Source of the DNA: CAXBCP01 sp047638395
GTDB lineage: Bacteria; Pseudomonadota; Alphaproteobacteria; MPNO01; UBA830
Assembly (NCBI GenBank): GCA_047638395.1
Contig: JBLIMV010000020.1
Location: 1 to 64,000 of the forward strand
DNA length: 64,000 nt
Direction: 5' to 3'
Shown: positions 52,081 to 60,783 of the stretch, piece after piece
Numbering within the stretch: position 1 is the first letter of the stretch
How the letters are laid out: each line of letters opens with the position of its first letter
Notes under the pieces: generated by a model
The model's database searches: none
What the model saw: only the letters and a program-made list of their open reading frames with translations
What the model was told of the DNA's origin: nothing
Program-made: the position numbers and the translations under genes

Positions 52081-53490
52081 TTAGGGTTTTGTATAGCCGT
52101 CGATAAAGTCGGCGAGATTGATGTCTTCATTCCCCGGAACGTAAATCTCGTCCGGGTAGTTGTCCTTGCGGGTCGCGTCGATGCCCATTTTGGTTACCAG
52201 GTGCGATCCGCCCGCCGGATCGTAGGACGCGGGATCGAGCGGTGAGCCTTTGGCGTATGGGATCATAAATGTGTCCCGGTCGGCGCGGACCCGCGTGGCG
52301 ATGGCATGCATCACCTCGGTATCGCTGGTGATGTCGACGTCATGATCGACCACCACCACGAATTTCAGGAACGGATCGGTGACGAAGGCGGCCATTGCGG
52401 CGGCTTTCGCCTCGCCTTCGATCTTGCGGTTGATCGCGATGTAGCACACGAAACGGAAACGGCCCGACCGCGGCATGTGGACGCCGGTGACTGTCCCGCA
52501 GGCGATTTTGACGGTCTCTTCTATGGCGGTCGACCGGATCACGCCTGAGAGCAGCAGGTTATCGGCATGGCCGACAAAGGCATTCTGGTAGAGCGGGTTT
52601 TTGCGGTGGGTAATCGCCAATATATCGAGTACCGGGTTCATGCGTTCGGGGCCGTAGGTGCCGGGGAATTCGCCGAATGGCGCTTCCGCGCGGCGTTCCT
52701 TCGGGCGGATCACACATTCGATGACCATTTCGGCGTCGGCCGGCACATTGAGCGGGATTGTCTTGCAGGGCACCAGCTGCACCGGGCGCTGCAGGATTCC
52801 CCCCGCAAGATGAAGCTCATTGGAATCGATCGGCGTGTAGCTCAGCGAGCCGAGGAAGAAGGCCGGGTGATGGCCGATGACGATGGCGATCGGGCAGGGC
52901 TCACCGCGTTCTTCATATTTCTTCCAGATCACGTTGCCGTCGGCAGTTTCCGACAGCTGCACGCCAAGCTCGTTCTTTGCGTGCACCTGGTGGCGGTAGA
53001 TGCCGATATTGTCGATGCCCGTATCCGGATCGCGCATCAGGGCGAGACCCGCCGTGATGAACTTACCGGCGTCGAGCTCGTGATAGGTGCAGATCGGGAA
53101 TTCCTCGATATCGATCTCATCCCCGGTTTTAACGATCTCGTGCACGGGACCGGTCTCGACCATGACCGGCTCAATCGGGTGGGATTCGCGCGCCGCGAAT
53201 TCGGTCAGAAAGGCTTTTTCGTCGCCTTCTTCCATGCCGATGCCATAGCGCAACCGGCTAAAGCTGCCATGCATATTGGCGACCAGCGGGTATTCCGAGC
53301 CTTTGACGTTCTCGAAGATGACGGCCTTGAAGTGGCCTTCTTTTTCCAGCCGGTGAAGAATACCGGAAACGCCGTATTTCGGATCGACTTCCTTGGTGAT
53401 GCGGATGATCTCTTCGGGGTGTTCTTTTTCGAGATACTCGATGAATCCGCGAAGATCCGATGTGTAGGGCTGGTTGGATAACCCGTCCAT
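52081..53490 (-). CDS. UbiD-family decarboxylase
   Basis: The 469-aa protein has the UbiD motif ECVIRPKERRAEAPFGEFPGTYG with the catalytic Glu region; most members read EGPFGE here. It also has an N-terminal GFIEYLEKEHPEEI. It would be a prenyl-FMN-dependent reversible decarboxylase. No UbiX prenyltransferase gene is in the window, so the cofactor must come from elsewhere. ATG 53490 has AAAGGA upstream. The rhodanese stop is 4 bases ahead. Confidence 0.92.
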   Translation of the reverse strand: MDGLSNQPYTSDLRGFIEYLEKEHPEEIIRITKEVDPKYGVSGILHRLEKEGHFKAVIFENVKGSEYPLVANMHGSFSRLRYGIGMEEGDEKAFLTEFAARESHPIEPVMVETGPVHEIVKTGDEIDIEEFPICTYHELDAGKFITAGLALMRDPDTGIDNIGIYRHQVHAKNELGVQLSETADGNVIWKKYEERGEPCPIAIVIGHHPAFFLGSLSYTPIDSNELHLAGGILQRPVQLVPCKTIPLNVPADAEMVIECVIRPKERRAEAPFGEFPGTYGPERMNPVLDILAITHRKNPLYQNAFVGHADNLLLSGVIRSTAIEETVKIACGTVTGVHMPRSGRFRFVCYIAINRKIEGEAKAAAMAAFVTDPFLKFVVVVDHDVDITSDTEVMHAIATRVRADRDTFMIPYAKGSPLDPASYDPAGGSHLVTKMGIDATRKDNYPDEIYVPGNEDINLADFIDGYTKP

Positions 53491-53494
53491 GTTG

Positions 53495-53908
53495 TTATTC
53501 CTTTGATGTGTCTCTGGGCGGATCAATCGGCCCGCCGGCCTCGATCCAAGCATTGATGCCGCCTTCAAGATGCGCGACGGGGGTCAGACCCATGTCGTGG
53601 GCGGTTTTTGCTGCCAGCGCCGATCGCCACGCGCCTGCGCAGTAGAATATAAACTTTTTGTCTTCGGCAAAGAAATCGCGGTGATAGGACGTATCCGGGT
53701 CGATCCACATTTCCAGCATGCCGCGGGGCACGTGGCGTGCGCCCGATATACGGCCGGACTTGGCAACTTCGCGGATGTCGCGGATGTCGATAAACAGAAC
53801 GTCGTCGCGGCCGATCAGCGCGCGCGCGTCGGCAATGCTGATTTCTTCAACATGCTCATTGGCCTCGGCGACCATCTGTTTGACGGACCGCGTGATGTTG
53901 AGTGCCAT
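53495..53908 (-). CDS. Rhodanese-like domain protein
   Basis: The 137-aa protein has the rhodanese fold with FIDIRDIREVAKSGRISGARHVP and an active-site loop FYCAGAWRSALA (Cys90). It probably transfers sulfur or detoxifies a sulfur/cyanide-type intermediate. It lies between the MBL hydrolase and the UbiD gene with gaps of only 3-4 bases, so it is part of one operon. Confidence 0.92.
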   Translation of the reverse strand: MALNITRSVKQMVAEANEHVEEISIADARALIGRDDVLFIDIRDIREVAKSGRISGARHVPRGMLEMWIDPDTSYHRDFFAEDKKFIFYCAGAWRSALAAKTAHDMGLTPVAHLEGGINAWIEAGGPIDPPRDTSKE

Positions 53909-53911
53909 AAT

Positions 53912-54922
53912 TCAGTGTCCCGTGCAGTTATCGTGATCATGTCCGTCCCCGTGGGGGCAGCGGTCAGGATATTCGGACCAGTACCATTTCGCCATCTCGG
54001 CGAAGACTTTCATGGCGCTGGGCGGGCGGTTATTGCCGTCAAATTCACGGTAGAGCGAATTCACGTTGATAAAGACGCGTTCGCGGTCGATCCAGTCATT
54101 GAAAAAATCGGCGATAATTTCTTCCGACGCCGCGACCCAGTCCAGACCGGCATCGTAGCGCTTGCGCGCTTCGTCGCGCAATTCGGTCAGGTAGCTCCGC
54201 AGCGCGCGGACTTCCTGCTTGGTGCTGATCGGGCCGTGTCCCGGCACGACAATATCGACGTCGAGCCCCAGGATATGATCGCAGGCGCCGATCCAGTTGC
54301 CGACCGGCCCGGCCCACATGACCGGGTGGCCACCGACAAAGACGATGTCGCCGGTATAGACGATGCGGTCGTCGGGGACGTGGACAATGACGTCGCCAAG
54401 GGTGTGTGCCGGGCCGACATTGGTCAGTTCGACCCGCTTATTGCCGACGTTCAGGGTCAGTTCGCGGTCGAATGTTTGGGTGGGCAGCGTATTCTTGATG
54501 CCGTCGAAATCGAATTTCCGCCCCATCAGTTCCCAGATGATGGCGCCGGCGTCGCCCATGTCCTGCCAAGCCTTCACCCGGCTGATAAAGGCTTCGGGCG
54601 GGCGAATCTCCATTTCGTCGGCACAGTCTTTGGATGCGACGATGACAGCACCTTCGACAAGCTGATTGCCATAAGTGTGATCGCCGTTCGCGTGGGTGTT
54701 CACGAGCGTGTCGATCGATGCTGCTCCTGGTGCTGCATCGCGCATCGCGGTCAGCATGTCGGCGGTCAGTGGCAGATCGAACAGGGTGTCGACCAGCAGC
54801 GATTCATCGCCATCGGTGATCAGCCCGGCATTGCTCCAGCCCCAGCCGCCATCGGGCAGCAAATAGGCAAATGCGCCATTTCCGATATCGTGCAGGCCTT
54901 TTGTGTATTGCCAGTTCGGCAT
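53912..54922 (-). CDS. MBL-fold metallohydrolase with modified HxHxDH motif
   Basis: The 336-aa protein has an MBL fold with THANGDHTYGN at the metal site (H77, N79, D81, H82), so the second His of HxHxDH is Asn. VGPAHTLGDVIVH, YTGDIVFVGG and VPGHGPIS give the other metal ligands. The C-terminus is histidine-rich (HGDGHDHDNCTGH), a possible metal-binding tail. It is the first gene of the minus operon and is divergent from the XRE regulator. Confidence 0.9.
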   Translation of the reverse strand: MPNWQYTKGLHDIGNGAFAYLLPDGGWGWSNAGLITDGDESLLVDTLFDLPLTADMLTAMRDAAPGAASIDTLVNTHANGDHTYGNQLVEGAVIVASKDCADEMEIRPPEAFISRVKAWQDMGDAGAIIWELMGRKFDFDGIKNTLPTQTFDRELTLNVGNKRVELTNVGPAHTLGDVIVHVPDDRIVYTGDIVFVGGHPVMWAGPVGNWIGACDHILGLDVDIVVPGHGPISTKQEVRALRSYLTELRDEARKRYDAGLDWVAASEEIIADFFNDWIDRERVFINVNSLYREFDGNNRPPSAMKVFAEMAKWYWSEYPDRCPHGDGHDHDNCTGH

Positions 54923-54950
54923 GGGTGCGTTGACCCTCCCTTCCCAAACC

Positions 54951-54973
54951 TTGTACCTGTTCCGTGTTGTTAC
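54951..54973. promoter_or_regulatory. Candidate operator of the XRE regulator (copy 1)
   Basis: TTGTACC, TGTTCC and TGTTAC follow one another within 23 bases in the gap between the MBL operon and the XRE gene. The same three words in the same order occur on the other strand at 57243-57208, upstream of the PyrK-like gene. Confidence 0.45.
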
Positions 54974-54999
54974 GAAAAGCGGTGAGAGAAAATCGGGTC

Positions 55000-55884
55000 A
55001 TGACCATACGGTTCGACGATATCGGCAACCGGCTGAAAGCTTTCAGGCTGGCCTCCGGGCTGAGTGCGGATGAGATCGCCGGGCGTCTCGATATATCGCG
55101 CACGGCCCTGTACCGCTTCGAGAAGGGCGAGGTCGCGAAGATCGAAACGCTCGAGAAATTATCCGAGCTTCTGGATGTGTCGGTGCCCACACTTCTGGGT
55201 GTCGGCGTTGAATACATCTCGTCCGCCGTGGCGTTCTTCGAGCGGCTCCGCCAGATCGAGGAAAGCGCGGAGCATATCGTGGTCCTCGCCGGGCCGGTCT
55301 CCTATCTGCTGGCGTCCGATTCCTTTGGTGAGACACTGGAAGAAGTGTTGGCTGAAAGCATTCCCGAAGGTGCTGCCGATCACGACCGCGCGCAGGAAAT
55401 CGTCCGCGAACTGATTCCCATCCTGCGCCAGCGCAAGGAAACCTGGCGGGCGCGCAAGCCCGGTCTTCTGAACCTTATTTCCGGCGCTGAAATCGACCGG
55501 TTCCTGCGGAACGGCATGGTGGGGCGACTCGATCTGCCCGATGCCGTTCTGGCCGAGCGTCGCCGCCGGGCATTGCGCGAAGCGGAGCACCTGATCGCCT
55601 TGATGGAAGAGGAACCCATCGGTGTCCAGATCGGTATTGTGCCGGGAGCCCTGCCCCATAACAGCTTCCAGATATTCCGTCAGTCCGACCGCAAGGTGTT
55701 GACGCTCAGCCCTTTCCGGCTTGGCGAGCAGCCAAACGTCCATAGCGGCATTGCGATGATTACGTCGGCGCCGGAAGCGCTCGAGCTGCACGAACGCACC
55801 GTCGAAGACATGTGGCGCCGCGCGCATAAAGGTCAGGCGGCGGCAACCTACATGCGCAGTCTGATCAAGAACCTGCCGAGCTGA
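55000..55884 (+). CDS. XRE-family transcriptional regulator
   Basis: The 294-aa protein has an N-terminal helix-turn-helix (LSADEIAGRLDISRTALYRFEKG, about 19-45) and a C-terminal region of about 220 residues with no named domain. It does not show the shikimate-kinase-like domain of BoxR/BzdR. ATG 55000 is used; TTG 54964 is possible. It sits between a divergent catabolic operon and the genes it precedes, which suggests it controls the local cluster. Confidence 0.9.
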   Translation: MTIRFDDIGNRLKAFRLASGLSADEIAGRLDISRTALYRFEKGEVAKIETLEKLSELLDVSVPTLLGVGVEYISSAVAFFERLRQIEESAEHIVVLAGPVSYLLASDSFGETLEEVLAESIPEGAADHDRAQEIVRELIPILRQRKETWRARKPGLLNLISGAEIDRFLRNGMVGRLDLPDAVLAERRRRALREAEHLIALMEEEPIGVQIGIVPGALPHNSFQIFRQSDRKVLTLSPFRLGEQPNVHSGIAMITSAPEALELHERTVEDMWRRAHKGQAAATYMRSLIKNLPS

Positions 55885-55885
55885 C

Positions 55886-57211
55886 ATGGCGGAAGGTCTC
55901 CAGGAACTGATCGAGGCGGCAGCGCAGCATCAGCGGGCCGGACGATTTGACGAGGCCGAGGAATGCTATCGCGCGGCGCTTGGTCTGGGGCCCGATAACC
56001 CGGGCGTTCTGCACAATCTCGGCGCGCTCGTTGCCCGGCGGGGGGAGCCGTCGACGGCGCTCGACCTGTTCGACCGGCTGCTGGCCGCAGAGCCGTATTA
56101 TGCGTCGGCCCATTTCAACCGCGGCAACGCCCTGTGGGCGCTGAACCGCCAGGACGACGCCATACAGGCGTTCAGGGCGGTCGTGGCGCTGGAGCCGGAT
56201 CACCACGATGCCCACCGCGCATTGGGGTTCCTCTGGCTGGCGGCAGGGGATCGCGACCGATCGCTCGATCACTTCGCGCGGACCTATGATCTGCGGCGTG
56301 GCGAAGACCGGAACGGCATGGCGAACCGCTCTCTCCGAATGGCGACGGGGCCCAAGCTGCAGCATGATGCCGACCTGTTTCGCCACCTTCCTGCGCGGGT
56401 GCGCGATGGGCGCCGGTTCGAAACACTGGCACGGCTTTACGAAAGTGTTGTCGTGGACCTTACGGATGAAGCGGTTGAGCTGTCGGACAGCCAGCTCGAA
56501 TCGCTTGGCCCGGATTACAACAGCGCGATCCATTTTCTTGACGCGCCCGAGATTTTCAGTGGCACGGTGAATGGCGCCCTCGATGCCGACGCGATTACGC
56601 GGATGTACCGCGAAACCGAACCGGGGATTGCCTGGTTCGATGATCTGCTGACGCCGAAGGCCCTGGCAATGCTGCAACGGTTCCTGCGCGAAAGCACGAT
56701 CTGGCATGATTTTTCCCATATCGGGGGGTTTGTTGCCACCTATCTGGAAGACGGGCTTGCCTGTCCGCTGGTTCTGCAGGTTGCGGATGAATTTCGCGTG
56801 GCGCTGCCAGATCTTCTCGGCCCCCATACGTTGACCCAGGCATGGGCGTTCAAGGGGCTTCGGGGCGACCAGCCGATTGACGTTCATGCCGACGATGCAG
56901 CGATCAGCCTGAATTTCTGGGTGACACCGGATAGCGCGAACCGTAATCCCGACCGGGGCGGTCTCGCGATTTACCGTGAAGTGCCGCCGCCGGACTGGCC
57001 AATTGTCGATTACGACGCCGACCGGGCGCGTATCCGCGCATTTCTGGACAGCCGTGGCGATTCGGCGGTGATGGTGCCGTACTGCGAAAACCGGGCCGTT
57101 CTGTTTGATTCCCGCCTGTTTCATGGCTCCGACGCCCCTGATTTTGCGCCGGGCTACGAAAACCACAGGATCAACATTACAATGCTGTTCGGAACAGCAG
57201 GCGATTTGTAA
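55886..57211 (+). CDS. TPR protein fused to a 2OG-Fe(II) oxygenase-like domain
   Basis: The 441-aa protein has three or four TPR repeats (about 1-135) and a C-terminal double-stranded beta-helix domain with an HAD motif (H334, D336), a distal His413 in LFHGSDAP and an Arg in HRINITML. This matches Fe(II)/2-oxoglutarate oxygenases. The TPR part may dock a protein substrate. It begins one base after the XRE stop, so the two are co-transcribed. A GCTGTTC-G-GAACAGC palindrome lies in its last codons. Confidence 0.85.
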   Translation: MAEGLQELIEAAAQHQRAGRFDEAEECYRAALGLGPDNPGVLHNLGALVARRGEPSTALDLFDRLLAAEPYYASAHFNRGNALWALNRQDDAIQAFRAVVALEPDHHDAHRALGFLWLAAGDRDRSLDHFARTYDLRRGEDRNGMANRSLRMATGPKLQHDADLFRHLPARVRDGRRFETLARLYESVVVDLTDEAVELSDSQLESLGPDYNSAIHFLDAPEIFSGTVNGALDADAITRMYRETEPGIAWFDDLLTPKALAMLQRFLRESTIWHDFSHIGGFVATYLEDGLACPLVLQVADEFRVALPDLLGPHTLTQAWAFKGLRGDQPIDVHADDAAISLNFWVTPDSANRNPDRGGLAIYREVPPPDWPIVDYDADRARIRAFLDSRGDSAVMVPYCENRAVLFDSRLFHGSDAPDFAPGYENHRINITMLFGTAGDL

Positions 57212-57243
57212 CAAAAATGGAACAAGTCTTTATTTTGGTACAA
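57208..57243. promoter_or_regulatory. Candidate XRE operator and promoter of the PyrK-like operon (copy 2)
   Basis: GTAACA (57208), GGAACA (57219) and GGTACAA (57237-57243) are the reverse complements of the three words near the XRE start. GGTACAA lies between a weak TTTATT (57229) and TATAAA (57252), spaced 17 bases, which would suit repression. Confidence 0.45.
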
Positions 57244-57291
57244 ACTCCGCCTATAAATACCCCATACGAATGATCCAATAGAAGTGATCCC

Positions 57292-58164
57292 ATGAACGAT
57301 CTCGCCCCGAACAAAAAATACACGAATGCCGCGATCCCGGTTGGAGGTGTGGACCCGCATCCTGACAAACCGGTCGGCGAATTCTTAACCGATGTCGTCT
57401 CGAACGATTGGGTGAACGGCGAATACAAGCTGCTGGTCGTGCGTGCTGCCGAGCGCGCGCTCACCGCCTATGCCGGACAGTTCTATCATTTGCTGTGCCC
57501 GTCGCCGGATGGCGCCGAGGTCTGGATGCGCCGGCCGATGAGTATCTACAAGGTCGACAAGGCCGCAGGCTGTCTTGAATTTCTTTATAAATGCGAAGGC
57601 CGCGGCACACAGGGAATGGCGACGCTCGAAGCAGGCGATACGTTCAACGTGACCGGGCCATTGGGTGTTGGCTTTTCGCTCGACCCGGCCTGGAAGAATA
57701 TTGTCGTGCTCGGCCGCGGGGTCGGTCTTGCGACCCTGGCGCCCCTGTCGCAACTTGCCGCCGAAAACGGCGTCGGCGTGACAGCCATCCTCAGCGCGCG
57801 TAAATCCGACCTCGTCATGTCGGAAGACCTGTTCGAGGAACTGGGGGCTGCAACGATCACCGTGGTTGACGAAGACGGCAGCAGCGCCGTCGAGAATGTC
57901 GAGGAGATCCTCGAAAAACTGATTGCCGACGGCAAGGCGGATGCGTTCTTTACCTGCGGGTCGAGCCGCCTGCTCAAACTGATGCAGAAGCTCGGCAAGA
58001 AACATGACGTGCCCGGGCAGGTCGCGATGGAGCAGATCATGGTCTGCGGCATCGGTGCCTGTTACGTGTGCATGCGGACGTTCGAGATAAACGGTGAAAA
58101 GACCCTCAAACGCGTGTGTCGCGAAGGGCCGGTATTCAATATGCAGGAGGCAGTGGGATGGTAG
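57292..58164 (+). CDS. PyrK-like electron-transfer subunit (FAD/2Fe-2S)
   Basis: The 290-aa protein has the ferredoxin-reductase-like layout of the dihydroorotate dehydrogenase B electron-transfer subunit. An N-terminal FAD domain has RRPMSIYKVD, a nucleotide domain has VLGRGVGLATLAP, and the 2Fe-2S site is CGIGACYVCMRTF plus a late Cys in RVCREGPVF. It overlaps its PyrD-like partner by 7 bases. In this setting it may feed electrons from or to NAD(H) for a catabolic rather than a biosynthetic oxidoreduction. Confidence 0.88.
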   Translation: MNDLAPNKKYTNAAIPVGGVDPHPDKPVGEFLTDVVSNDWVNGEYKLLVVRAAERALTAYAGQFYHLLCPSPDGAEVWMRRPMSIYKVDKAAGCLEFLYKCEGRGTQGMATLEAGDTFNVTGPLGVGFSLDPAWKNIVVLGRGVGLATLAPLSQLAAENGVGVTAILSARKSDLVMSEDLFEELGAATITVVDEDGSSAVENVEEILEKLIADGKADAFFTCGSSRLLKLMQKLGKKHDVPGQVAMEQIMVCGIGACYVCMRTFEINGEKTLKRVCREGPVFNMQEAVGW

Positions 58165-59105
58165 ATCTTTCGGTAAAAATCGGCGACCTGACGTTTCAGA
58201 ATCCGATCCAGCCCGCCTCCGGCGCGTTTTCCTGGGAATATAACGAGGTCATCGATCTCAACCGGCTGGGTGCGCTAGTGGCGAAAACCATCTGCCGCGA
58301 GCCACGCCTCGGCAACCCGACCCCGCGCATGGCGGAGACGGAGGCCGGGATCATCCAGTCCATCGGCCTGCCGGGCAAGGGGATCGACTATTTCCTCGAG
58401 AACATCGTGCCGGAATACGCGAAATTCGAGCCGCCGCTGGTGGTCAGCGTATCATCTGAATCGGCGGAAGACTTTGCCGAGCTGGCGCGCGAACTGAGCG
58501 TGCCCGATGTCGACGTGATCGAATGCAACATCTCGTGTCCGACCCGCAACACGACCGGCGGCAACTTCGCGATGCAGGAAGATCACACCAAGATGGTGAT
58601 GGAAGGCATCCGTGCCGCGACCGACAAGCCGGTCTGGGCCAAGCTGTCACCGAATGCGGGCGACCTCGTGTCAGTTGCACTTGCCGCGGAAGAGGCAGGG
58701 GCCGATGCGCTGGTGATCGCCAACACGTTCCTATCGCTCAAAATCCGCACCGATAATTTCCGCCCCGCGCTTGGCAACAAGTTCGGCGGCATGGTGTCTC
58801 CGGCCCTGAAACCGATCGTGCTGCGCATGGTCTATCAGGTGGCCAAGGAAGTGAATATTCCGGTCATCGGCGTTGGCGGGGTGACGAAGGCGGAAGACGT
58901 TGTCGAATACATGCTGGCCGGCGCGCACGCGGTCGGTATCGGCTATGCCGGGTTCCGCAACCCGTCGGCGCTGACCACCATTATCGACGATCTCGAGACC
59001 TGGTGCGATGAGCGCGGCATTGAAAAGGTCACGGACCTGATCGGCGCGGTCAAAGACGAAGATATGGAAATGGATCCGCTGGTTGCTGCGTCTCACGGCG
59101 TCTGA
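58158..59105 (+). CDS. Dihydroorotate dehydrogenase 1B-like flavoprotein (PyrD-type)
   Basis: The 315-aa TIM-barrel flavoprotein has QPASGAFSWEYNEVIDLNRLG, RLGNPTPRMAET and NISCPTRNTTGG (catalytic-loop Cys127). ALVIANTFLS and VIGVGGVTKAEDVVEYMLAGAHAV are as in class 1B PyrD. The usual SGPA reads VSPA here. The pair with the PyrK-like gene is typical of PyrDB. Because an acyl-CoA ligase and an oxidoreductase follow, its real substrate may be a cyclic intermediate rather than dihydroorotate. Confidence 0.88.
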   Translation: MVDLSVKIGDLTFQNPIQPASGAFSWEYNEVIDLNRLGALVAKTICREPRLGNPTPRMAETEAGIIQSIGLPGKGIDYFLENIVPEYAKFEPPLVVSVSSESAEDFAELARELSVPDVDVIECNISCPTRNTTGGNFAMQEDHTKMVMEGIRAATDKPVWAKLSPNAGDLVSVALAAEEAGADALVIANTFLSLKIRTDNFRPALGNKFGGMVSPALKPIVLRMVYQVAKEVNIPVIGVGGVTKAEDVVEYMLAGAHAVGIGYAGFRNPSALTTIIDDLETWCDERGIEKVTDLIGAVKDEDMEMDPLVAASHGV

Positions 59106-59111
59106 TCGCGC

Positions 59112-60758
59112 ATGGGGATGACCCCGACATTGCCGCCGGATGGGCCAACGCTAAAGACCTATTACGAGTCCGGTGCATGGGGGTCGCAGACGATTTACGA
59201 CATTGTCCGGGCGCATAGCGCGGCCCGGCCGGACGCTGCAGCCGTCACCAGCAGTTTCCGGACGTGGTCATGGGCGGAACTTGTCGATCTGATCGACGCG
59301 TTCGCTGCGGATCTCGCCGACCGGGGCCTGGTACAGGGCGACACTATTTTTGTCGGCGCGCCAAACCGGATCGAAACCATTATTGCCCTGTTGGCGGCCT
59401 CCCGTGACGGTTTTGTCTGCTGTCCGTCCCCCCATCGCAATCACACCGTTGCTGAAATCGCCGCGATGTGTGAACGCGCAGCCTGTGCCGCTTATATCCA
59501 CTGTCCCGGCCACGGCTCGGACGCAGGGGGTGACGAGATTCTCGGCCTGATCGGCGCGCTGCCGTCACTTCGCCATATCTATGTATTACCCGGGGACGGG
59601 ATGGCGGCACCCTTCGAGGGTGCACTGAAAATCGCCCCCGACGATGCCGTACCACCCACCGGCAATCCCGATCTGGTTACATATCTCGCCTTCACCTCCG
59701 GCTCTACGGGGGCGCCGAAGGGCGTGATGCACAGCGATAACTCGCAGCTTGTGGCCGCGCGCGGTATCGCCGGCGCATGGGATCTCGACGCCGATACGGT
59801 AACGCTCTCGCTCAGCCCGTTCAGCCACAATCTGGGCTGCGGGACCCTGTGGACGTCTCTTGTCGTTGGAGGTGAATTTGTTCTTCATGACTGGTCGCGT
59901 GGCGAAAGCCTGCTGGACCATATCGAGACCGCTTGCGTCGATTACCTCGTCGGTGTGCCAACCCATGCGATGGACCTGCTGGCCGAGTTGAAGACGCGCG
60001 GTGCCAAGAAATACGATCGGCTCAAAAGCTTTCGTGTCTCGGCAGCGGCTTGTCCCGAACATGTTGCCGCGGCGTTGTACGATTATGGTATCCCGGTCCA
60101 AAAGGGCTATGGCATGACCGAAACCAATGGTCATCAATACGGCCAACCGGGGGATTCCCGCGATCTGGTGATCGGTACGTCCGGCGTGTGTTGTCCCGGG
60201 TATGAATTGCGTATTTTCGACGCGAACGATCCGGATCGCGCAGCAGAACCGGGTATGTCGGGGCTGGTCGGCGGCAAAGGGGCGTCACTGATGCTCGGGT
60301 ACTTTAACGATCGCAAGGCGAGCGAAGACTGCATCAATGCATCCGGGTGGTTCCTGACGGGTGATCTCGGCATGATCGACGAAAATGGCTACCTGCGGCT
60401 GACCGGCCGCGCGAAGGAACTGATTGTGCGCGGCGGGCACAACATCAATCCGAACCTGCTCGAAGATCTTGCTTTGCGGCACCCGGCAATCGATCTCGTG
60501 GCCGCAATCCCGGTGGCGGACGACCGGCTCGGCGAACGGGCCTGCCTTGCCGTGATGTTCGAGGACGGGCAGGCCGTCCCGGCATCGGAAATACTGACGC
60601 ATCTCGCCGATGAAGGCCTGTCGCGCTATGACATGCCTGAATTCTGGCTGCCGCTTGCCGACATTCCGCTGATGCCGAACGGCAAGATGGAAAAACTGGA
60701 AATCATCCGCCGCGTGCGCGATGGTTCGCTGGTGCCCGTACCGGTCGCGGCGGGCTGA
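59112..60758 (+). CDS. AMP-dependent acyl-CoA ligase (cyclohexanecarboxylate-CoA ligase-like)
   Basis: The 548-aa ANL-superfamily enzyme has the ATP motif TSGSTGAPKGVMHS, YGMTETN, TGDLGMIDENGYL and the catalytic Lys in PNGKMEKLEI. It activates a carboxylic acid as its CoA ester in the cytoplasm. It follows the PyrD-like gene by 6 bases. The substrate is probably a cyclic or aromatic acid from this cluster, though sequence alone cannot decide. ATG 59118 is a possible start as well. Confidence 0.92.
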   Translation: MGMTPTLPPDGPTLKTYYESGAWGSQTIYDIVRAHSAARPDAAAVTSSFRTWSWAELVDLIDAFAADLADRGLVQGDTIFVGAPNRIETIIALLAASRDGFVCCPSPHRNHTVAEIAAMCERAACAAYIHCPGHGSDAGGDEILGLIGALPSLRHIYVLPGDGMAAPFEGALKIAPDDAVPPTGNPDLVTYLAFTSGSTGAPKGVMHSDNSQLVAARGIAGAWDLDADTVTLSLSPFSHNLGCGTLWTSLVVGGEFVLHDWSRGESLLDHIETACVDYLVGVPTHAMDLLAELKTRGAKKYDRLKSFRVSAAACPEHVAAALYDYGIPVQKGYGMTETNGHQYGQPGDSRDLVIGTSGVCCPGYELRIFDANDPDRAAEPGMSGLVGGKGASLMLGYFNDRKASEDCINASGWFLTGDLGMIDENGYLRLTGRAKELIVRGGHNINPNLLEDLALRHPAIDLVAAIPVADDRLGERACLAVMFEDGQAVPASEILTHLADEGLSRYDMPEFWLPLADIPLMPNGKMEKLEIIRRVRDGSLVPVPVAAG

Positions 60759-60783
60759 CCAACATTCCAACCGGAGAAGACTG

